DNA from: Chrysochromulina tobinii
Taxonomy: Eukaryota; Haptophyta; Prymnesiales; Chrysochromulinaceae
NCBI GenBank assembly: GCA_001275005.1
Contig: JWZX01002405.1
Coordinates: 1-19,751, forward strand
Reading direction: 5' to 3'
DNA length: 19,751 nucleotides
Shown one piece after another: positions 1-6,362 of this stretch (the stretch's first letter is position 1; the number at the start of each line of letters is the position of its first letter). The notes below the pieces were generated by a model. That model was not told the origin of the DNA. It did no database searches and saw nothing but the letters and a program-made list of their open reading frames with translations. The translations under genes were made by a program, and so were the position numbers.

Positions 1-426
1 TGTCGATATTCGCTCCGAGCGCGAGGTCCGAGGTGGCCATCGGGGAGGGTCCTGAATGGATAAGGTATTCACAGGGTTCCTCCCCTGATCAGGGTGTCGT
101 CTGATCAGGGTGTCGTCTGCGTTGTTGACGTGCTTTGAACTGGAGATTCACTGAAAGTATCACTGAAATCGTGTGTGGATACAATAGTACATTGTATTAC
201 AGGCTTAGGCGTAACTATGTTGAACAGCTTACAATCCTCGGGCCTGCAAATATTTGTAATTTGACTTGTGTAAGCGACTATACCCCGACCTACTAATTCC
301 TTTTCATATCTATAACTAACGCGTTATACGTGAACACTCACCGCAGGCCGCAGTGTCGGTAAGTCGTCAGACGGCGAGACGCGCCAGTAACTTGCCACCG
401 ACGATCGAATTGGAAAATCTGTCAAG
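1..426. other. Left-edge non-coding stretch, AT-richer than the rest
   Basis: I see no convincing gene here. It lies downstream of the GSS stop codon (GSS runs leftward), so its right part is presumably the GSS 3' UTR. Positions about 120-340 are clearly AT-richer than the surrounding genes. A short minus-strand open frame starting with ATG at 39 runs off the left edge (13 residues seen, MATSDLALGANID). It could be the start of a neighbouring gene, but it is too short to support. On the plus strand the stretch 291-360 contains a TACTAAT motif, an acceptor-like CAG and a GTAAGT. These resemble splice signals but no reading frame goes with them. Confidence 0.4.
85..116. repeat. Tandem repeat, 2 x 16 bp
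   Basis: CTGATCAGGGTGTCGT occurs twice in perfect tandem at 85-100 and 101-116. Each copy contains the palindrome CTGATCAG. No function is evident. Confidence 0.85.
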
Positions 427-2351
427 TCAACTCGACCACCAGGGCTTCTTGTGTCCAAGTGAGGGGCTCGCGAGCAGACTGCTCAGAACGGTGTGGTCCG
501 CGCCCACGCCACCCTCGTCCTCGACGCCATCGAGCTTGGTGCGCACCAGATGGCCCGCCTCCTCGTTGAGCAATACCTTGCCCGGTTTGGCAGTCAGCAG
601 CGTCGAGAAGACCCCGAGCTCACTCACCTGATGAAGGACGCCATCAGACGTACTCAGACGTACTCCTCGGCTACAAGGTCAATCAGAAGCAATCAGAGGC
701 CATCAGAGGCCATCAGAGGCCATCAGAGGAGCACTCTGCGAGGCGCTCACCGCAGGCCCGAGACTCACTTTCCCTTCACGTACGAGCACAGCGGGCGCTC
801 TGCGTGGCCGCAGCCGTTGCATCAGTATGAAGCCCGAGCGCTGCTCTTGCGAGAGGGTTCGCAGTGCTTCGGCGAGCTCGGCGCCGCAGTAGCTGTGCTC
901 GCTGCTGCCCTCGCGCTGCGGCATCATCACGTACCTGAAGCCCGGCAGAGGCTCGATACGAGGTCATCGGAGGCACTCGGAGGCACTCGAACGCAATCGC
1001 ATACTCGCGTGGCCATTCCACATCGATACGAGGTCATCGGAGGCACTCGGAGGCACTCAGGCGCAATCACATACTCGCTTGGCCGTTCGGCGGCGAGGCG
1101 CATCCGCTGGGCAGCCTCGTGCTCCCCGGGCGGGGCATCCGCTGTGGGGTTCATGGGGCCAGAGAGAGTCCACAAGCCGGCAAAGACGGCGCGAAGCGAC
1201 GAGCACGCCTCCTCATCCACAAAGCGCTCGAGCTCGCCGGCTCGTGTGAGCTGCTGCTGCACCTGCTTGGAGCCAGCAAGCTGGTGCTCGATGCACGGGC
1301 ATTTGATGGCATGGGAACGCTCGAGTAGTGTGCGTGCCTCCCACTGCCGGGCAGACGGGTAGTCCTCGGGCGCGTAGCCCGCCCACAAGTACACGACCGC
1401 CACCTCCACGCGCTCGGGCATCAAGTGGAGACGTCTTTGACGCCCCTCGAGCTTCGCCTCGAACGCGAGCTGGCTGAGTGTGCGACGTACTGAGCGGACG
1501 CCATGCGCGTTCCACAGCTGCTGCGCAAGGGCGGCCTGGTCGAGCGCATAGATCTCCTCCGGCTGCACCACGAAGAGCACCAGAGCGTCTGGCACGCCAT
1601 ACAGCGCGTGCGCACGTGCGAGCGCTGCGGCAAGCGCCTCGAGCGCGCCACTTGGAGGGAGCACTTGTCTCAACGAGAACTTACGCGGCTCGCCAGCAGC
1701 CTGCCACACATGCTGCCGTGCGCCCGGCCAGCGCGCGCACAGCGCCGTGTGCAGCGCCCCGACGCGCGCCGAGAGCGCCCCAAGCCCAGCTGCGATCGTA
1801 TTGAGCTCCACCTGGAGCAGACGTGCACTCGAGGCGCCCTCCGGCTGGTGGAGCACGTAGTCGCTGCGCAGGATCGCGAGACGCGCGGGCTGAGTGGCGC
1901 CCTCGCGCTGCACTTGCGCGCACAGCTTCAGGAGCCGCCGCGTGAACTCGTCCGCGTCTGCGGCGTCCTTGAGCGTGCGAGCGAGCCACGGTACATCTCG
2001 GCCGATGGCATCAAGCAGCGTGCCAAAGATTGGCGCCAGCTTCTTGGCCTGCTCAAGGGCGCTCGCAGGGTAGGCCGCCGGCAGCAACGAGAAGGGCGCG
2101 TGCGTGAAGAGTGGGCCATCGCCGGCCGACTTCACCATCAGGCCGTTGAGTGCACACCAGCCGATGGCGTCCTCGACCATGGCCTCGACGTGCGCTCGTG
2201 AGCCGACGCCCGATGGCATCTCCGGTGGCGTAGGCGGCACATCGGCAGTAGAAAGTGACGTGAAGTCTGTCGCTGGCGGCGGGGCTAAATGCGGAATCGA
2301 CGCGTCCGACACCACCGCCGCGAGGCGTGCAACGAGGAAAAGGACTGACAT
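427..2351 (-). CDS. GSS: Glutathione synthetase, eukaryotic type (three exons)
   Basis: Catalyses the ATP-dependent addition of glycine to gamma-glutamylcysteine, the last step of glutathione synthesis. Exons on the minus strand are 2351-1075, 934-751 and 627-427, giving 553 residues; animal and plant enzymes have roughly 470-550. Family blocks visible in order: RSDY (R162), VELNTI (E182 and N184, Mg/substrate ligands by homology), NWEAR-like QWEARTLLERSHAIKCP (K350), QLAGSKQVQQ (K362), PQREG (exon 2), SELGVF and HLVRTK (R516, exon 3). Joining the exons restores the known order and spacing. The open frame can be extended three codons upstream only to a TTG, so ATG 2351 is taken as the start. 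The N-terminus (SVLFLVARLAAVV) is hydrophobic and may be a targeting peptide. Oddity: the glycine-rich ATP loop, GGGNN in known enzymes, reads GSSEH, and the preceding lysine is Met430, so activity is uncertain although identity as a GSS homologue is not. Confidence 0.93.
628..750 (-). other. GSS intron 2 (123 bp), packed with 10-bp repeats
   Basis: Read on the minus strand, the donor is GTGAGC at 750 and the acceptor ATCAG ends at 628. The intron is phase 0. The boundaries are fixed by homology: exon 2 ends LVREGKVSLGPA and exon 3 starts VSELGVF, with the same spacing as in plant glutathione synthetases. Reading through meets a TGA, so the intron must be removed. Both the intron and the following exon start with GTGAG. 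About 40% of the intron is a 10-bp tandem array. Confidence 0.85.
681..730 (-). repeat. Five-unit 10-bp tandem array in GSS intron 2
   Basis: There are five consecutive 10-bp units, on the plus strand AATCAGAAGC, AATCAGAGGC, CATCAGAGGC, CATCAGAGGC and CATCAGAGGA. The sense-strand consensus is CCTCTGATGG. A further pair of 10-bp units, TCAGACGTAC twice, lies at 645-664. The core CTGAT fits the loose eukaryotic branch-point pattern yUnAy. The same unit recurs in introns of DDB1. Confidence 0.9.
935..1074 (-). other. GSS intron 1 (140 bp)
   Basis: The donor GTATGT starts at 1074 and the acceptor CTTCAG ends at 935. The intron is phase 2. Joining gives the peptide RPSEYVMMPQREG, which matches the family order (…SRFVLKPQREGG in animals). 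The intron consists mostly of two copies of a 70-bp unit. It starts GTATGTGAT, while the next exon starts GTACGTGAT. Confidence 0.85.
949..1088 (-). repeat. 70-bp tandem duplication spanning the exon 1/intron 1 junction of GSS
   Basis: Copy 1 is 1088-1019 and copy 2 is 1018-949 (minus-strand direction). Each unit holds 14 bp of exon tail (GAACGGCCAAGCGA versus GAATGGCCACGCGA), the donor site (GTATGT versus GTATGC) and 56 bp of intron. The copies differ at only a handful of bases. The unit contains 10-bp sub-repeats (plus strand CATCGGAGGC, ACTCGGAGGC) that resemble those of GSS intron 2. Confidence 0.9.
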
Positions 2352-2654
2352 TGAATACAACTTGCTTCGTCAAAACCGTCAAAACCCTCACGAAGCCGGT
2401 GTCGGCGGGCCTGAGGTTTCGCTCCGCCCGCCTCGCTCCCCCCGAGGCACACCCCCCAAGCTTGGTAGCTCCCCCCAATCCCCCTTCTTCCTTCCGCTTC
2501 GCTTTCAGTGTTGTTCACCAGATCCTACCACCTCGCTCCGTCTCTACTCGGGACATCGTCTCAATCATTTCAGGCTGGCAGCAATCTGGGTGCCATCTGA
2601 GATGTGTGTGATAGCTGATACACCTCCCAGCTCCCACACACTCACCGTCACGAC
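2352..2654. other. Spacer between RBBP6-like gene and GSS
   Basis: Both neighbours are on the minus strand, so this 303-bp stretch holds the 3' UTR of the RBBP6-like gene and the promoter and 5' UTR of GSS. The open frames through it have no family resemblance. I see no clear TATA box or repeat. Confidence 0.6.
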
Positions 2655-5012
2655 TTACGCGTGGCGCTGACGCTTCTGCGCGCGTTCCTCAGCGGTCTCC
2701 ACGCGCCCGTTCCAAGCGTCATCGTCGGAGAGGTCGTCGGACGAGTACCTCTCGGGTACTGCCGGACGAGAGGGCTCGAGGTTTCCCACTGCCAGCTGTG
2801 CTGCCAGCCCTTGCTGCTCCTGCTGCTCCTGCATCTGCTGCGACTGTTGCCGCGACTGTTGCTGCGACTGTTGCTGCGACTGTTGCTGCGACTGTTGCTG
2901 CGACTGTTGCTGCGACTGTTGCTGCGACTGCTGCATCTGCAGCATCTGCTGCATCTGTTGCATCTGTTGCATCTGTTGCTGCGACTGCTGCATCGGCTGC
3001 ATCTGCTGCTGCATCTGCTGCTGCAGTAGCTGCTGCTGGAGTAGCTGCTGTGGCATCTGCATCTGCATCTGCTGCTGCATGCGCTGCTGCATTTGCATTT
3101 GCTGCATTCGCTGCATCTGCTGCTGCTGCTGCAACTGCATCTGCATCTGCATCTGCTGCTGCATCTGCATTTGCTGTATTCGCTGCTGCTGCTGCTGCTG
3201 CATCTGTTGCTGCTGTATCAGCATGGGATTCGTCATACCCATGCCACCCATGCCGCTCATCGGCATCGCAATCCCCGTACCCATCAGTCCCGTGCCCATC
3301 AGTCCAGCCTGTGCCTGCGCCTGCTGCTGCTGCAGTTGCTGCTGCTGCAGGAGAAGTTGCTGCTGCTGCTGAAGTTGCTGCTGCTGCTGAAGTTGCTGCT
3401 GCTGAAGTTGCTGCTGCTGAAGTTGCTGCTGCTGCTGCTGCTGCGGTTGCTGCTGCTGAAGTTGCTGGAGCTGCTGGAGCTGCTGCTGCTGCTGTGGTAC
3501 CTGCTCTCTGGCACCGCCCATCATCACGGTGCCCACCGCAGCATAGTCTGCTCTCACACCCTTGGCCGCAGCGCCTCGCACGTCGTTCTCGAATGCGGCG
3601 ACGAGCATGCGTACGTTCTTGTTGGGCACGATGTCGTCGACGCTCACTCCGGCGCTCTGACACAGCACACACGTGGCACCCGCGCCCGAGCCGTCGTCAA
3701 CAAGCGCCTGGCCGACCGCGTCGTTGCACACGGACGCGCCGCAGCACGGGAGCAGCACAGCGTCGCGAAGGAGTCGTTTGGAGATTGGGCATTTGAGTTC
3801 GTTGGGCACGGCGCTCAGGTCGAGATGGTCCTTTCGGCGCTCCGTGAGGTGGAAGAACTGCGAGTCATCTGCTACCATTCGGACGATCGAACCGTCTCGG
3901 TCGATCAGGCCGCCCACCGTCACGTCCGCCGCCTCGCCCTCCTTTGGAGGCGGTTTCACCGCGACCAGGAGCGACTTCGGAATGCCAATCGGCGCGCGGC
4001 GCGCGACGGACTTGTCAAACTTGGGGTCACCGTTCGTCGGGCAGGCAGCGATGTAGTGGCCGGGTTTGCCACATCGGTTGCAAATGTAGCCGGGCCGCGG
4101 GGCGGCGAGCGGCGCGCCCGTGCGGCCGCCACCGCCGCCGCGCCCACCGCCGCCGCCGCCTTTGCCGCCGCCGTATCCTTTGCCAGCGGCGGCGGGGCGG
4201 TTGCTCCACTCAGCAGTCGCCGCGCCCATCATCTCCCTGATGCGCACCGACTCTTCCTCGTCCGTCTCCGTGCGGACGAGGGGCTGCTGCGGAGGCGGCG
4301 ACGGCTGACGCCACTGCTGCTGCTGATGCTGCTGCTGCTGCTGCTGCTGAAAGTCGACCAACGCCAGCCCGGCCACCGCCAGCCTAGGATCACCCACCGC
4401 CAGCCTAGGGTCGCCACCGGTGGAGGTCGCCGCCAGCCTAGGGTCGCTCGGAGGCTCAGCGAGCTCGCTCGACACCTGCGCCGCACGCTGCGAGGCGCCC
4501 GGGCCGATGGCCACGCCAAACATGCTGACAGCGGCGGCGGCCGGCACGGAGGAGACGGCTCGATTCGACGCGCTCGGGCCGATCGGAGCCCCAAATCCTG
4601 TCGCGCTCAGCCCAATTGGGGCCCCAAAACTCATGGAGGAAAGCGACGACGCCGGCACGCTCGGCGCAGCCGTCGAGGCCATGGTGCTGGTGCTGGTGCT
4701 GGTGCAGGTGCTGCTCGAGGTCAAGGTGCTGCTTGAGGTGTTCAGCAGGTCGCTGCAGGCGCCCGAGCTGATCATGCTCTTGGGCACGCGCTTGATCAGG
4801 AGGGACGCATTGGCCGGCACGCTCGCCGCGTCGTCGAGATACTCCTCACCCGTCTGCTCATTCTTGAGCTGAAGCCCAAAGGTTGTGTTCCCGCCGAGCT
4901 TGATCTCGGTCATGATCTCCTTGAGGCGGCCGACGCGGATGGAGGAGCTGCCCTCGTCGAGCGGCACGGTCGTGTATGTAGGGTCATTCTTGAGTTTGAA
5001 TCGCACCGACAT
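2655..5012 (-). CDS. RBBP6/Mpe1-family protein: DWNN domain, CCHC zinc knuckle, RING/U-box-like domain, long Gln-rich tail
   Basis: Homologues are RBBP6 (animals), SNAMA (fly) and Mpe1 (yeast). Mpe1 is a subunit of the cleavage and polyadenylation factor, and RBBP6 is also described as an E3 ubiquitin ligase. The frame is open upstream to 5099, but the ubiquitin-like DWNN domain begins at the internal Met (MSVRFKLKNDPTY) at 5012, giving 785 residues. Domains: DWNN 1-77; low-complexity Ser/Ala region with three DPRLA repeats, then a Gly-rich stretch; zinc knuckle CNRCGKPGHYIAAC from Cys311; the family motif CPTNGD; RING/U-box-like region about 404-460 (C408, LPCCGASVC, C448, C451). The second RING cysteine is Ser (CPIS), as in U-boxes and similar to yeast Mpe1. 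From about residue 500 to 736 the chain is almost only Gln with Met, Leu and Ser, encoded by CAG/CAA runs. It is divergent to TRAPPC1 and upstream of GSS. A nuclear role in mRNA 3'-end formation is inferred from the family. Confidence 0.9.
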   Translation of the reverse strand: MSVRFKLKNDPTYTTVPLDEGSSSIRVGRLKEIMTEIKLGGNTTFGLQLKNEQTGEEYLDDAASVPANASLLIKRVPKSMISSGACSDLLNTSSSTLTSSSTCTSTSTSTMASTAAPSVPASSLSSMSFGAPIGLSATGFGAPIGPSASNRAVSSVPAAAAVSMFGVAIGPGASQRAAQVSSELAEPPSDPRLAATSTGGDPRLAVGDPRLAVAGLALVDFQQQQQQQHQQQQWRQPSPPPQQPLVRTETDEEESVRIREMMGAATAEWSNRPAAAGKGYGGGKGGGGGGRGGGGGRTGAPLAAPRPGYICNRCGKPGHYIAACPTNGDPKFDKSVARRAPIGIPKSLLVAVKPPPKEGEAADVTVGGLIDRDGSIVRMVADDSQFFHLTERRKDHLDLSAVPNELKCPISKRLLRDAVLLPCCGASVCNDAVGQALVDDGSGAGATCVLCQSAGVSVDDIVPNKNVRMLVAAFENDVRGAAAKGVRADYAAVGTVMMGGAREQVPQQQQQLQQLQQLQQQQPQQQQQQQLQQQQLQQQQLQQQQQLQQQQQLLLQQQQLQQQQAQAQAGLMGTGLMGTGIAMPMSGMGGMGMTNPMLIQQQQMQQQQQQRIQQMQMQQQMQMQMQLQQQQQMQRMQQMQMQQRMQQQMQMQMPQQLLQQQLLQQQMQQQMQPMQQSQQQMQQMQQMQQMLQMQQSQQQSQQQSQQQSQQQSQQQSQQQSRQQSQQMQEQQEQQGLAAQLAVGNLEPSRPAVPERYSSDDLSDDDAWNGRVETAEERAQKRQRHA
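2806..3508 (-). repeat. CAG/CAA-rich low-complexity tract encoding polyglutamine
   Basis: About 700 bp of imperfect CTG trinucleotide repeat (CAG on the coding strand). It includes seven 12-bp units at 2844-2927 (CTGTTGCTGCGA on plus; protein QQQS repeated), mixed CAG/CAA/ATG stretches around 2930-3210 and denser CAG/CTG runs around 3325-3495. Because the period is 3, all six frames stay open as poly-Leu, poly-Ala, poly-Ser and so on, producing large spurious frames. Confidence 0.95.
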
Positions 5013-5216
5013 ATGGGTGCGCGCGCCTTTTCGAGATCGAGTTGTCCGGCGGCGACGGTGCCCGGGCGTTCGAGGAGTGCGAGTTGGGAATTGCGGCATT
5101 ACTCAGACCGGACGCTTCAACACCTGCCCGCACCGCATGCCTTCCCTTCACTTCCGAAACTCACTTTCGCTAACCTGTCGCAGAGAATACCCGTAAGTTC
5201 ACGGCCGATTGCCGGC
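5013..5216. promoter_or_regulatory. Short divergent promoter region, RBBP6-like / TRAPPC1
   Basis: Only 204 bp separate the two start codons, which face away from each other, so a shared bidirectional promoter is implied by layout. I see no canonical TATA box. A donor-like GTAAGT at 5193 lies just upstream of the TRAPPC1 ATG without a matching acceptor before it. Confidence 0.5.
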
Positions 5217-5816
5217 ATGGTCGTGCACACAATGCAGGTTTGCCGCCGAGACGCTGCTGCAATGCCAGCATGTGCCTGGTTGTAGATTGGCGACGCTCTC
5301 CTTCGTCTGTGGGTGAGGGGCGTCCTTCCTGCCACCTCTGATGGGCAACGTGACAGGCCCCGCCACAGTGGCGTTGCCCCACATTCCAATGCAGCTCCGA
5401 GAATCCACTCACACGGCACCGTCCATCGTGCTCAGATCTTTGACCGGCAAGGTCAGCCGCTCTACTACCGCGAGTTTAATCGGCCGCTGGCGGCCTCCAA
5501 GGATGAGCACAAGCTCATGTATGGCTTCCTCTTTTCGCTCAAGAAGCTGGTGGCTTCTCTGTCGCCCAAGAAGGGCGGCGGCTTCTACGCATGCAGCACC
5601 TCCGCGTACAAGCTGCATTACTTCGAGACCGCCTCGGGGCTGCGCTTCGTGATGACCACCGACCTCGCCATGGCTGACATGCGCGACGTGCTCCGGTACA
5701 TCTACTCCAACTTCTACGTGGAGTGTCTGGTCAAAAACCCTTTGTGGCGTCCGGGCGAGCCCATCACGTGCCCGAACTTCACGAAGTCGCTCGAGCGATA
5801 CGTCGCCACTTTGTAA
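5217..5816 (+). CDS. TRAPPC1: Trafficking protein particle complex subunit 1 (TRAPPC1/Bet5), two exons
   Basis: A small longin-fold core subunit of the TRAPP complexes, which act as exchange factors for Rab1/Ypt1 and tether vesicles at the Golgi. The main exon, 5436-5816, encodes IFDRQGQPLYYREFN…KLMYGFLFSLKKL…YKLHYFETASGLRFVMTTDL…IYSNFYVECLVKNPL, which follows the family closely. The frame is open upstream to 5313, but that extension has no family resemblance. A seven-codon exon at 5217-5237 (MVVHTMQ) joined to IFDRQG reproduces the conserved family start (MTVHNLYLFDRNG in human). The product is 133 residues, against about 145 in human; the C-terminus is slightly shorter. The main exon is certain. 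The first exon is inferred from homology and GT-AG signals. Confidence 0.9.
5238..5435 (+). other. TRAPPC1 intron (198 bp)
   Basis: Donor CAG/GTTTGC at 5238 and acceptor GTGCTCAG ending at 5435, phase 0. Read-through hits a stop soon after the donor. It contains one copy of CCTCTGATGG at 5334-5343, on the sense strand, identical to the repeat unit of GSS intron 2. The donor is not a strong consensus. Confidence 0.65.
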
Positions 5817-6362
5817 GGAGCGTATAGCCACACGAAATCAACCAATCGCATGGGCTCGGGGCCCGCGGCAGGAGTACGGAACTACGGAATAGCCAATAGC
5901 GAGAACCACAGGTTTCTTGAGACTTGACGCACGCGCGCGCGGCCGACGGGGCGATCGCATTAAAAAGAATATATTATTCTCCTCATTCATTCCGTATTGC
6001 CGAATCCGTGCCGGGTATAGGTTATACACAGCGTGCCCGTGCCAGCCGACAGCGCACAGCCGACAGCGCACAGCTTCTTACGTCATCGAGGGACGGGACG
6101 CGTCATCCCGGGCACGTGTCGCGCTCACCCCCTTACCCTCACGCCCCGCATCGTACGCTCCTGCTCATCATGCCCCCTCATCTTCCCCTTCCACGGGGCC
6201 CCCATCCACGGGGCGGCCGTGGCAGCGGCACCACCGCCGCACACGCCATCGCGCCGCCGGCCATGGCGGCTCTCCGCGAGCGATGCGACTCTCGGAAGAG
6301 CCTCCGCTAAGCCGTCGCAGCCATTCCGCAACAGCGGCAGGGAACCAAGCTCCGCAAAAGCC
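5817..6362. other. Convergent intergenic region, TRAPPC1 / DDB1
   Basis: Both flanking genes end here, so the 546 bp should hold two 3' UTRs and terminators. No open frame resembles a known protein. An AT-rich island at about 5958-6000 includes the short inverted repeat AGAATA-TAT-TATTCT (5966-5980). No RNA gene was recognised. Confidence 0.55.
6044..6071. repeat. Tandem repeat, 2 x 14 bp
   Basis: AGCCGACAGCGCAC is repeated perfectly at 6044-6057 and 6058-6071 in the TRAPPC1/DDB1 intergenic region. Confidence 0.85.

Noticed and set aside
681-730. CRISPR-like array
   Set aside because: The units are 10 bp and directly adjacent, without unique spacers. The array lies inside a spliced intron of a eukaryotic gene.
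493-1362. Plus-strand 289-codon frame across the GSS 3' exons
   Set aside because: It crosses exons and introns of GSS on the opposite strand, and its product is low in family-like features.
2352-2360. GSS start three codons upstream
   Set aside because: That codon is TTG. The first ATG in the frame is at 2351.
2798-4736. Large plus-strand open frames opposite the RBBP6-like gene (poly-Ala and poly-Leu products)
   Set aside because: They exist because a period-3 CAG/CTG repeat stays open in all frames. They contain no domains, while the minus strand has DWNN, zinc-knuckle and RING motifs.
5313-5435. N-terminal extension of TRAPPC1 from the open frame at 5313
   Set aside because: It has no resemblance to the family, whose start is instead recovered by the small exon at 5217-5237.
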